Shown: positions 1 to 6,703, counted from the stretch's first letter. The stretch: DNA of 8,869 nucleotides from an uncultured Myxococcales bacterium (GCA_937998045.1 CALKVG010000067.1:1-8869), one strand, 5' to 3'. Notes: generated by a model not told the origin, from the letters alone. Numbers and translations: made by a program.

Positions 1-1
1 C

Positions 2-241
2 GCCGGTTTGCAGCCGGCCATGGTCGACCTCGATTTCTTCGAACGACCCCTGTTCGAACGACCTGCCGGTGCCGTCGACTGGGAGGACGCGTTGCCGAGG
101 TGCGTTCTCCGCGTCCGCCGCCGCCTGACGATTCTCGAACAACCGGGCTTCTACGTCCGCGCCCACGGGGGATTCGGCGGCGTCCACGCGGGACCGCCGA
201 TCGGCGTCGGATGGGGAGGCTGGCACGGCGGCGGGGGGTAG
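2..241 (+). CDS. Probable 3' end of an unrecognised gene; Gly-rich C-terminus
   Basis: The frame is open from the left edge to a TAG at 239-241. Within it are a TTG at position 8 and an ATG at position 20, but neither has a Shine-Dalgarno, so I read this as the tail of a gene that begins upstream. Codon third positions are mostly G or C, and the amino-acid mix (acidic, aromatic and Gly residues) looks like a protein, unlike the Arg-rich overlapping frame at 100-354. Two features stand out: a short internal repeat (FERPL then FERPA) near the start, and an ending rich in Gly, His and Trp (GWGGWHGGGG). I do not recognise the family and propose no function. A small free-standing protein starting at position 20 is possible but less likely. 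Confidence 0.4.
   Translation, partial: AGLQPAMVDLDFFERPLFERPAGAVDWEDALPRCVLRVRRRLTILEQPGFYVRAHGGFGGVHAGPPIGVGWGGWHGGGG
38..63 (+). repeat. Short direct repeat, 11 bp copies at a 15 bp period
   Basis: TTCGAACGACC occurs at 38-48 and again at 53-63. The 15 bp period keeps the reading frame, so the gene fragment here carries FERPL-FERPA. The copies are exact over 11 bases. Too short to assign a role; it looks like a small in-frame duplication. Confidence 0.6.
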
Positions 242-276
242 AACGCGTTCCGCCCGGTCCCGCTCGAACGCGAGCG
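241..276. other. Palindrome plus short GC hairpin just after the left-edge gene
   Basis: GAACGCGTTC at 241-250 is a perfect 10 bp palindrome starting on the last base of the upstream stop codon. Ten bases further on, CGCTCG (261-266) and CGAGCG (271-276) form a perfect 6 bp stem around the loop AACG. The position after a stop codon would suit a transcription terminator, but no T-run follows the hairpin. The palindrome could equally be a protein-binding site or chance in GC-rich DNA. Confidence 0.2.
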
Positions 277-525
277 TACCCTCGCCGTTCCGCGCTGGAC
301 GGCACAGCTCGCGTCCGCCGACCGTCTAGAGCAACCTGTCTGCGATCTCGGTGAAAGAAAACGCGGCGCCGGGTCGAACTGGAGAAGTGGAGCCGTGTGG
401 CGGCGCGCCCACGTGTCACGCCGGCGACGGCAGGAAAGAATAGGACGATGAGACGAGACTTTCGGAGCTGGGGGGGCACGGCGGTCGGTCGCGCGGCCCT
501 GAACGCGTGTCTATACTGGAGAGCG
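242..525. other. Leader region of the protease gene; no convincing gene
   Basis: This 284-base stretch lies between the left-edge gene and the chosen start of the S41 protease. The protease frame stays open back to a GTG at 397 and also has an ATG at 448, each preceded by a weak Shine-Dalgarno (GGAG 389-392 and AGGA 442-445). The peptide those starts would add has no hydrophobic segment and would push the signal anchor about 43 residues inward, so I treat 397-525 as mainly untranslated. It contains a run of seven G at 470-476 and a TATACT hexamer at 512-517. I see no RNA gene or riboswitch. Confidence 0.45.
512..517 (+). promoter_or_regulatory. Possible -10 element (TATACT) next to the protease start
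   Basis: TATACT matches the housekeeping -10 consensus TATAAT at five of six positions and is A/T-rich against a very GC-rich background. Transcription from it would begin at about 524-526, which would make a leaderless or nearly leaderless mRNA for the ATG at 526. No -35 hexamer is recognisable 16-18 bases upstream, and an upstream TG is one base out of register for an extended -10. Weak, sequence-only call. Confidence 0.2.
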
Positions 526-3500
526 ATGCGCACCCTGGAACGGCTCGCGAAGATCGGAGCGCTCGTCGGAGCGTTCGTCGTTGCCTTGTGTCTCACTCAG
601 AAGCTCAACGGCGGAGGGCTGTGGGAGGGGCTCACGCCCGCGATAGCCGCAGGCAACCCCTCCGCGGAGCACTCCCCGGCACCGTACGACCTGACGCAGC
701 TGAAGGTCGTCAACGAAGTGCTCAAGACCGTGCGCGATCGCTACGTCGATCCGAAGCGCGTCAAGCCGAAGGAGATGCTCCTTTCGGCGCTGGACTACGT
801 GCAGAAGGACGTCGCGCAAGTCATCGTCATCCGGGACGACGCGAACCCTTCTCACGTGCGCGTCCGTGTCGACACGAACGAGAAGACCTTTCGCGTCGAT
901 GACGTCATGGGTCCGTGGGACGTGAGCTCGCACCTGCGCGACGTGTTCGCGTTCCTTCAGGACGGCTTGCGCAACACCGACGTGGACCTTCGCGACGTGG
1001 AATACGCGGCCTGCAACGGCATGCTTCATACGCTGGATCCGCACTCGGTCCTCCTCTCGCCGGAGGCCTACAAGGAGATGAACCTGTCGACGCAGGGCCA
1101 GTTCGGCGGCCTCGGCATCGTCATCTCGATCCGCGATCAACAGCTCACGGTCATGAATCCGATGCCGGGGACGCCGGCATCGCGCGCAGGCGTGAAGAAG
1201 TACGACCGGATCCTGAAGATCAACAACGAGTCGACCCTCAACATGGGCCTCAACGAGGCCGTCAACCATCTTCGCGGCGCGCCGGGCACCAAGGTCACCG
1301 TCTGGATCCACCGCGACGGGGGCGACGGTTGGCCCGGGACCAAGCCGATCGAGCTCACGAGAGAGGTCATTCACGTCGCCTCCGTGGAGCACAAGCTGAT
1401 GGACGGTGGCATCGGCTACGTTCGTATCAAGCAGTTCCAGGCGAACACGACGACCGACCTTCAGGCGGCGCTGGCCGACATGAAGCATGGCGGCGAGCTG
1501 AAGGGTCTCGTGCTCGATCTTCGCGGCAACCCCGGTGGCTTGCTCGACGAGGCGGCGAAGGTGGTCGACACCTTCGTCGGCGACGGCCCCATCGTCGCGA
1601 CGGTCGGAAACCCGAGCGAGGGGCGGGAAGAGAAGACGGCCCACAGCGAAGGGACGGAGCCGAATTACCCGCTTGCCGTGCTCGTGAACGGCTCGAGCGC
1701 GAGCGCCAGCGAAATCGTCACCGGCGCTCTCAAGAACCACGAGCGCGCCGTCGTCATCGGCGAGACCACCTTCGGCAAGGGCAGCGTGCAGCTCGTCTTC
1801 ACGGACCTGCCGGACAAGGCGGCGCTCAAGTTGACGATCGCCCAGTACCTGACCGAGCCGGGAGACGTTTCGATCCAGGGAGTCGGGGTGACCCCGGACG
1901 TCGAGCTGGACCCGATGACCGTCGACCCGCTCGAGATGGATCTTACGGCGGACACGGGGGCCATCAAAGAGCGCGACCTGTCTCGGGCGCTGTCCAACGT
2001 ACGCGCAAAGGAGGGTAGCCGCCCGATGGAGGTCGTGAAGTACGACCTGCCCATCAAGGATCGGCTGGAACTTCGGGAGCGCGGAGGCGAGCTGGACGAC
2101 AACTTCGCCCTCGATTTCCCCATCCGGTTTGCGCACGACTTCGTCGGGCACGTTCAGCCGGCCAAGCGTACGGAGGAGGTCCGCCAGGCGCGCCAGTTCA
2201 TCAACGACACGCGCAAGGGGGAGCTCGACAAGGTGGCCGAGGAGCTGAAGGGCATCGGCGTCGATTGGAGCGACGCTCCGGTCGACGCCCCGGTCGTCGC
2301 GTCCGCTGCGCCGTCGGGTGCGGTCGACGTGAAGGTCGAGACGGATCGCACGGGGAACGAGGTCGTGGCCGGCGAGTCGATGAACCTCAAGCTCACGGTG
2401 ACCAACCGCGGTCCGACCACGCTTTACCGCCTCTTCGGGATGACCAAGAGCGAGAACCCGATGCTCGACAACAAGGAGTTCGTCATCGGCAAGCTCGAGC
2501 CGGGCAAGACCCGTACGGCGATCGCACCGGCGGGCTGGTGCGACTACAAGGGCCACAAGGTCGGCTCGACCGCGCAGCTGGCCAAGGACACGCCGCGGGT
2601 TTGCGTCATCCCGAAGGACGCGTTGATGCGCGCCGACGGAGTGAAGGTGCACTTCGAGGAGGCCCGCGGCCGTGCCCCCGCCGACTACGAGCTGCGGGCT
2701 AGCATCCGGTCGCTCGACCGCCCGGTCTTCGCGTACTCGTACGAGATCATCGACAACCGCCGCGGCAATGGGGACGGTCGCGCTCAGAAGAGCGAGGGAA
2801 TGACCATGTACCTGACGGTGAAGAACGTCGGGAAGGGGCGCTCCTACGATACGCAGGCGAACCTGCGCAACCTGTCGGGGGAGGGCGTGCTCCTCCACGA
2901 TGGGCGCTTCGATCTTTCCAACATGATGCCCGGCGATACCAAGCGTGTCGCGTTCACGTTCGACATCGAGCCCCAGCTGCAGGACGCGGAGGCCAAGCTC
3001 CAGCTCTCGATCCGCGACGAGGACCTGCGGGACGGCGTCGACGAGAAAGTTCGCATCCCCGTCCAGGAACCGATCGCGGTCGCGAGCTCGACGGGCGTCG
3101 AGCGCGCCAAGACCGGCGGCGCCGACCTGGTCAACGAGCCCGACGCGTCGGGTCGTACATTCGCTCGTCTGTCGGCGAGTACGGCCGTCACCATCCTTGG
3201 TACGGCCAACGGCTACGCGAAGGTCTCGCTGGGCGACGGTCGGTTCGCGTTTGCGCCCGCGTCCGAGCTCGAACACGGAGGCACGCCCGCGGCCTCTCCG
3301 CCGTTCGAAGACGCCATGGCGCACGCCCCGCCGGCGCTGGAGATTCCGCAGCCGCAGCTGGCGACGCGCGACGTTCACACGCTCGTGCACGGCACCGCGA
3401 GCGACGACGCGCGTCTCCTCGACACGTACATCTTCGTCGGGTCTCGAAAGGTGTTTTACCGGTCGAACCGCAACAGCGCCGATCCTCGTCACATGGCCTT

Positions 3501-3681
3501 CGACGCCGATGTGCCGCTGCGGCCCGGCGTGAACGTCGTGACCATCGTGGCGCGCGAGAATCCGGATACGATGTCACGGAGGACGTTCATCGTTCGCCGC
3601 GACGGCCCCGGCGGCGAGCTCTTGCAAACTCCGAAGACCGACGACGAGCTAAGCGAGACCGCAGCCAACGACGAGGAGTAA
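526..3681 (+). CDS. Membrane-anchored PDZ/S41 C-terminal processing protease with long beta-domain tail
   Basis: Serine protease of the S41 (Ctp/Prc/tail-specific) family, 1051 residues from the ATG at 526, expected to act on envelope proteins. Residues 10-23 form a hydrophobic signal anchor after a short basic start, so the bulk should be periplasmic. The family LDPHS motif is near residue 171, the PDZ domain about 195-266 and the protease core about 279-465. The catalytic dyad is Ser393 (in SSASASE) and Lys418 (in TFGKGSVQ), 25 apart as in known Ctp enzymes, with Gln422 four residues on; DLRGNPGG is 331-338. After a linker come two beta domains I read as CARDB-like (600-732 and 733-850), an SH3-like segment (865-921), an Ig-like segment (948-1025) and an acidic end. 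Typical Ctp proteins are 400-550 residues and E. coli Prc about 680, so the tail is unusually long. The 526 start puts the anchor at the N-terminus and has GGAGAG at 518-523; GTG 397 and ATG 448 are alternatives. Substrates unknown. Confidence 0.9.
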   Translation: MRTLERLAKIGALVGAFVVALCLTQKLNGGGLWEGLTPAIAAGNPSAEHSPAPYDLTQLKVVNEVLKTVRDRYVDPKRVKPKEMLLSALDYVQKDVAQVIVIRDDANPSHVRVRVDTNEKTFRVDDVMGPWDVSSHLRDVFAFLQDGLRNTDVDLRDVEYAACNGMLHTLDPHSVLLSPEAYKEMNLSTQGQFGGLGIVISIRDQQLTVMNPMPGTPASRAGVKKYDRILKINNESTLNMGLNEAVNHLRGAPGTKVTVWIHRDGGDGWPGTKPIELTREVIHVASVEHKLMDGGIGYVRIKQFQANTTTDLQAALADMKHGGELKGLVLDLRGNPGGLLDEAAKVVDTFVGDGPIVATVGNPSEGREEKTAHSEGTEPNYPLAVLVNGSSASASEIVTGALKNHERAVVIGETTFGKGSVQLVFTDLPDKAALKLTIAQYLTEPGDVSIQGVGVTPDVELDPMTVDPLEMDLTADTGAIKERDLSRALSNVRAKEGSRPMEVVKYDLPIKDRLELRERGGELDDNFALDFPIRFAHDFVGHVQPAKRTEEVRQARQFINDTRKGELDKVAEELKGIGVDWSDAPVDAPVVASAAPSGAVDVKVETDRTGNEVVAGESMNLKLTVTNRGPTTLYRLFGMTKSENPMLDNKEFVIGKLEPGKTRTAIAPAGWCDYKGHKVGSTAQLAKDTPRVCVIPKDALMRADGVKVHFEEARGRAPADYELRASIRSLDRPVFAYSYEIIDNRRGNGDGRAQKSEGMTMYLTVKNVGKGRSYDTQANLRNLSGEGVLLHDGRFDLSNMMPGDTKRVAFTFDIEPQLQDAEAKLQLSIRDEDLRDGVDEKVRIPVQEPIAVASSTGVERAKTGGADLVNEPDASGRTFARLSASTAVTILGTANGYAKVSLGDGRFAFAPASELEHGGTPAASPPFEDAMAHAPPALEIPQPQLATRDVHTLVHGTASDDARLLDTYIFVGSRKVFYRSNRNSADPRHMAFDADVPLRPGVNVVTIVARENPDTMSRRTFIVRRDGPGGELLQTPKTDDELSETAANDEE

Positions 3682-3691
3682 GCTCGCGGCG

Positions 3692-4423
3692 ATGGCCGTA
3701 CGCCTGCACGTAAACGTCGATCATGTCGCCACCCTGCGCAACGCGCGCGGGACGTCCTATCCGGACCCCGTGCGCGCGGCCGAGGAGTGCCTTGCCGCGG
3801 GCGCGGACGGCGTCACTGCGCACCTTCGCGAGGACCGGCGACACATCGTCGACGCCGACGTCGAGCGGTTGCGCGCATGCCTGACCAGGGCCGGCCGCAC
3901 GTTCAACCTCGAGATGGCGGCCACGGGAGAGATGGTGGCGATCGCCACGCGGTTGAAGCCCAACGTGTGCACGCTGGTTCCCGAGCGTCGTCTCGAGCGA
4001 ACGACCGAAGGCGGGCTCGACGTCGTCGCGGGCGGCATGGAGCTCGCGCGCCACATCGGCGCGCTGCGGAGCGCGGGGATCAAGGTGAGCCTCTTCATCG
4101 CGGCAGACGTCGTTCAGATCGACCAGTCGGTCGCGGTCGGTGTCGAGCAGGTCGAGCTCCACACGGGCGAGTACGCTCACGGGAAGGAGGGCGAGCTGGA
4201 GAGGCTCGCCATCGGCGCAAAGCGCGCGCGAGCCCGCGGCCTGGAGGTCGCGGCCGGCCACGGCCTGACGCAGGGGAACGTGCCCGCCCTCTTGGCCATC
4301 CCGGAGATCGTGGAGCTGAACATCGGCCATGCCGTCGTGGCCGACGCCCTCTTCGTAGGCATCGGAGCGGCGACGCGGGCCTACCGCGCCGCGATCGCTC
4401 GAGGTGTCGGCGGTCGGGTGTAG
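3692..4423 (+). CDS. pdxJ: Pyridoxine 5'-phosphate synthase
   Basis: Cytoplasmic enzyme that condenses 3-amino-2-oxopropyl phosphate with 1-deoxy-D-xylulose 5-phosphate to give pyridoxine 5'-phosphate, the ring-closing step of the DXP-dependent vitamin B6 pathway. The protein is 243 residues, the same length as E. coli PdxJ, and collinear with it. It keeps the opening VNVDHVATLRNARGT, the HLREDRRHI segment with His44 (equivalent of E. coli His45), Glu74 in FNLEMAAT (equivalent of Glu72), the late AAGHGLT motif with His190 (equivalent of His193) and the closing LNIGHAVV. The start is ATG 3692, ten bases after the protease stop. The best Shine-Dalgarno, GAGGAG at 3673-3678, lies in the last protease codons with a rather long spacer, which suggests translational coupling. 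The usual partner acpS does not follow; nnr does. Confidence 0.97.
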   Translation: MAVRLHVNVDHVATLRNARGTSYPDPVRAAEECLAAGADGVTAHLREDRRHIVDADVERLRACLTRAGRTFNLEMAATGEMVAIATRLKPNVCTLVPERRLERTTEGGLDVVAGGMELARHIGALRSAGIKVSLFIAADVVQIDQSVAVGVEQVELHTGEYAHGKEGELERLAIGAKRARARGLEVAAGHGLTQGNVPALLAIPEIVELNIGHAVVADALFVGIGAATRAYRAAIARGVGGRV

Positions 4424-4436
4424 GATGCGCCGGTGA
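4422..4436 (+). promoter_or_regulatory. Ribosome-binding site and start region of nnr, overlapping the pdxJ stop
   Basis: AGGA at 4422-4425 shares bases with the pdxJ TAG stop (4421-4423) and sits 7 bases before the GTG at 4433, which decides that start. An ATG at 4425 opens a three-codon frame (ATG CGC CGG TGA) whose TGA at 4434-4436 overlaps the GTG as GTGA. Both arrangements favour coupling of nnr translation to ribosomes leaving pdxJ. Confidence 0.6.
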
Positions 4437-5974
4437 TCCCGGTCCTCTCGCGCGCGCAGATACGCGCCTTCGACGCCTACGCCATCCAGAAGTGCAGGGT
4501 TCCCAGCCTCCTTCTCATGGAGAACGCCGGGCGCGGCGCCACCGACGTCCTCGTTCGCGAGTTGCTCGGAGGCGATCCGGACGGCGCGCGCGTCGTCGTC
4601 GTATGTGGAACGGGGAACAACGGTGGCGACGGACTGGTCGTCGCGCGTCACCTGCTCGCCCGCGGCGCGGATCCCGCCGTGGTTCTTCTCGGGGACGCAA
4701 CGCGCCTCTCGCCCGACGCGCGCGCGAACCTCGACGTGTGGCGGGGCCTGGGCGGGGAGGCGCACGAGATCGCGCCCGGCGCGTCGTTCTCTCCGCTGAA
4801 CGAGGCGCTCTCGGACGCTGACGCCGCCGTCGACGCCCTGTTCGGCACGGGGCTGGACCGCCCGATCGACGGCCTTCTCGCCGACGCCGTGCGCGCTGTC
4901 AACGAATCGGAGGCGCCCTGCTTGGCGGTCGACGTTCCGTCGGGGCTCGACGCCGACACCGGCGCCGAGCTGGGCGTCGCGATCGAGGCGCGGGCGACCG
5001 CGACGTTCGCGCACCACAAGCTCGGGCTCCTCACGCCGAGCGGCGCCCTTCGTGCGGGGCGGATCCACGTCGTCGACATCGGCGTGCCCGGCGCGCTCGT
5101 CGCGCACGTCGGGAGTTCGGGTCAGCTCCTCGAGAAGAGCGACGTCGCCGCGTGGGTGGCCCCTCGCTCTCCGGGAGAACACAAGAGCGGGGCCGGCCAC
5201 GTCGCGGTCATCGCCGGATCGCCGGGCAAGATCGGCGCACCCCAACTCGCGGCGCGCGGCGCGCTGCGGGCGGGCGCAGGAGTCGCGACGATCGCGACAT
5301 GGCCGGAAGCCGCGCGCGCGATCGAGGCGCACATCCTCGAGGCGATGACCGCGCGCATCGATCCCGAGCGGGCGGGCGAGAGCCTCGACAGCGTGCTCGC
5401 CGGCAAACACGCGGTCGTGGTCGGTCCCGGTTTCGGCCTCGGCGACGACGCCCGCGCCGCAATCGAACACGTGGTCGCGTCCTGGGACGGTCCGATCGTC
5501 ATCGACGCCGATGCACTGACGACGTTCGCGGGTCGCCCGAGCGTGCTCATGGCGGCGAAGGAGGCGATCCTCACGCCGCACCCCGGCGAGGCGGCGCGGC
5601 TGCTCGGCCGGACGGCCGCGCAGATCGAGGGCAACCGCTTCCACGCAGCGCGCGAGCTCGCGGCGGCGACGGGCGCAATCGTCGTCCTCAAGGGCGCGCA
5701 CACGATCATCGCGGCCGCTGACGGTCGACTCGTCATCTCTCCCATTGCCTGTCCGGCCCTCGCAACGGCGGGATCCGGGGACGTGCTGGGGGGCATCATC
5801 GCCGGCCTGGCGTGCTCTCTGTCACCATTCGATGCCGCGTGCGCCGGCGTGATGCTGCACGCCGAGGCGGGGGAGGCATGGGCTCAGGCTCACGGCGGAG
5901 CCGACCGCGGGATGCTCGCGTCCGAGATTGCGGACATGCTCCCACCGCTGCTCGCGGCCCGCGGCAGAGCGTAG
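4433..5974 (+). CDS. nnr: Bifunctional NAD(P)HX epimerase / ADP-dependent NAD(P)HX dehydratase
   Basis: Repairs hydrated (damaged) NADH and NADPH. The N-terminal half (about 1-222) is the YjeF_N/NnrE epimerase, which interconverts R and S forms; the C-terminal half (about 225-513) is the NnrD dehydratase, an ATP/ADP-dependent ribokinase-fold enzyme that restores NAD(P)H. Epimerase motifs: MENAGRGA from Met29, the Gly-rich loop CGTGNNGGDG (58-67), DALFGTGLDRPIDG from Asp134, and VDVPSGLDADTG around Asp167. Dehydratase motifs: HKSGAGHVAVIAGSPGK, TPHPGEAARLL with His383, VLKGAHTII with Lys420, and AGSGDVLGGI with Asp450, the likely catalytic base. At 513 residues it matches the usual fused length (E. 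coli homologue about 515), and no hallmark motif is missing. The GTG start at 4433 has AGGA at 4422-4425. It is nine bases behind pdxJ and very probably in the same operon. Confidence 0.96.
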   Translation: MIPVLSRAQIRAFDAYAIQKCRVPSLLLMENAGRGATDVLVRELLGGDPDGARVVVVCGTGNNGGDGLVVARHLLARGADPAVVLLGDATRLSPDARANLDVWRGLGGEAHEIAPGASFSPLNEALSDADAAVDALFGTGLDRPIDGLLADAVRAVNESEAPCLAVDVPSGLDADTGAELGVAIEARATATFAHHKLGLLTPSGALRAGRIHVVDIGVPGALVAHVGSSGQLLEKSDVAAWVAPRSPGEHKSGAGHVAVIAGSPGKIGAPQLAARGALRAGAGVATIATWPEAARAIEAHILEAMTARIDPERAGESLDSVLAGKHAVVVGPGFGLGDDARAAIEHVVASWDGPIVIDADALTTFAGRPSVLMAAKEAILTPHPGEAARLLGRTAAQIEGNRFHAARELAAATGAIVVLKGAHTIIAAADGRLVISPIACPALATAGSGDVLGGIIAGLACSLSPFDAACAGVMLHAEAGEAWAQAHGGADRGMLASEIADMLPPLLAARGRA

Positions 5975-6035
5975 GCTGCGGAACACGGACCGTTGGACGC
6001 AGAGACACGCGCCCTGCCCGCTGAGCCCGTACTTC

Positions 6036-6064
6036 GCCAGGAATTCCGCGGACCCGCGAATGGC
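6036..6064. repeat. Imperfect dyad upstream of the ECF sigma gene
   Basis: The right arm CCGCGAAT (6054-6061) is the reverse complement of ATTC-GCGG, present on the left as ATTCCGCGG (6043-6051) with one extra C; only two bases separate the arms. Symmetry extends to GCC at 6036-6038 and GGC at 6062-6064, with four extra bases on the left. It is about 40 bases before the sigma-factor ATG in the 129-base nnr-sigma gap. It could be an operator or an mRNA hairpin in the leader; without conservation data it may be chance. Confidence 0.3.
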
Positions 6065-6092
6065 ATCCGCCTTGCGAAAGAGGCCTCCCGAC

Positions 6093-6098
6093 GGAGGA
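6093..6098 (+). promoter_or_regulatory. Strong Shine-Dalgarno fixing the sigma-factor start
   Basis: GGAGGA with a five-base spacer to ATG 6104 is one of the two best ribosome-binding sites in the window. It rules in favour of 6104 over the in-frame upstream start at 5993, which has no comparable site. Confidence 0.8.
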
Positions 6099-6103
6099 TC
6101 TCG

Positions 6104-6703
6104 ATGACCGCTCGTGCTTCTGCTTCCCGCCCCATTCCCCCTTCATCGCGCTGCACCACCGCTTCGCGACCTCCCGTGGTCGCGTCCACCGATCCGGAGA
6201 TCCGGGCGGGTCTCGTCCAGCTGGTCCCCGAGCTTCGCGCCCGCGCGTTGCGCCTTTGCGGTGCTCCCGGCGCGGCCGACGACATCGTCCAGGACGCGGT
6301 GGAACGCGCGCTTCGCTTCGCCGATCAGTACGAGCGCGGGACGAACCTGAGGGCGTGGGCGCTCCAGATCCTCTTCAGTGTCTTCGTCACGCGCTGGCGG
6401 CGGACGCGACGCGAACGCGTCGCGCTCGGCGGCCTGGCCGTCGATCCTTGCGCCTGGACCACGCCGGCGCGCTTCGCGCCGCCCGACGCGGGGGAGGGCG
6501 CCCTCACGAAGAACACCCGGAGCAAGCTCGCCGCGCTGCCGGACGGCTTCCGCGAGGCGGTCGTCATGGTGGACATCCGCGAGCTGTCGTATCGCGACGC
6601 CGCGCGCGAGCTCGGCGTGCCGGTCGGCACCGTCATGAGTCGCCTGCACCGCGGGCGAAAGCTCCTCGCCGCGCAGATGCAGGACGAACGCCGCGCGGCG
6701 TAG
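6104..6703 (+). CDS. ECF-type RNA polymerase sigma factor
   Basis: A 199-residue sigma-70-family factor of extracytoplasmic-function size with only regions 2 and 4. Region 2 spans about 35-103: GAADDIVQDAVERALR (56-71) is the region 2.1-2.2 signature, and GTNLRAWALQIL followed by FVTRWRRTRRE (79-104) covers regions 2.3-2.4, which melt and read the -10. Region 4 is about 139-192, with LPDGFREAVVMVDIRELSYRDAA and the helix-turn-helix VPVGTVMSRLHRGRKLL for -35 binding. The linker (105-138) is short, and residues 1-32 are a Ser/Pro/Arg-rich, probably disordered tail. Many ECF factors have IARN in region 2.3; here it is ILFS. No anti-sigma gene is adjacent: the gene before is nnr and the one after converges. 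I cannot assign an ECF subgroup or target genes. Confidence 0.92.
   Translation: MTARASASRPIPPSSRCTTASRPPVVASTDPEIRAGLVQLVPELRARALRLCGAPGAADDIVQDAVERALRFADQYERGTNLRAWALQILFSVFVTRWRRTRRERVALGGLAVDPCAWTTPARFAPPDAGEGALTKNTRSKLAALPDGFREAVVMVDIRELSYRDAARELGVPVGTVMSRLHRGRKLLAAQMQDERRAA

Noticed and set aside
100..354. Plus-strand frame of 84 codons overlapping the left-edge gene
   Set aside because: Arg/Pro-rich translation typical of an out-of-frame reading of GC-rich DNA; no ribosome-binding site.
470..476. Run of seven G as a phase-variable slippage site
   Set aside because: It lies upstream of the preferred start codon, so slippage would not change the protein. Short G-runs are common in such GC-rich DNA.
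397..525. N-terminal extension of the protease from GTG 397 or ATG 448
   Set aside because: Both have weak Shine-Dalgarno sites, but the extra residues are not signal-like and would bury the signal anchor. ATG 526 gives a normal basic start followed by a hydrophobic segment. Not fully excluded.
511..3492. Antisense open frame of 993 codons opposite the protease
   Set aside because: It mirrors the G/C-ending codons of the protease, which has intact catalytic motifs. The translation is Arg/Val/Asp/Leu-rich with no recognisable domain and no start signal. Long stop-free antisense frames are expected in GC-rich genes.
3787..4821. Plus-strand frame of 344 codons overlapping pdxJ and nnr
   Set aside because: Extremely Arg-rich, out of frame with two well-recognised enzymes, and it crosses their junction.
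3587..5701. Antisense open frame of 704 codons across the protease end, pdxJ and nnr
   Set aside because: It spans three certain genes and two gene boundaries, and its translation is low-complexity Arg/Asp/Ala with no motif. A codon-bias shadow.
5980..6006. GGAAC at 5980-5984 as an ECF-type -35 element for autoregulation of the sigma gene
   Set aside because: No CGTC-type -10 lies 16-17 bases downstream; the bases there read AGAGAC. Not enough to call a promoter.
5993..6103. Upstream start for the sigma factor at 5993
   Set aside because: The added 37 residues match no sigma region, and GGAGGA with ideal spacing sits at ATG 6104.
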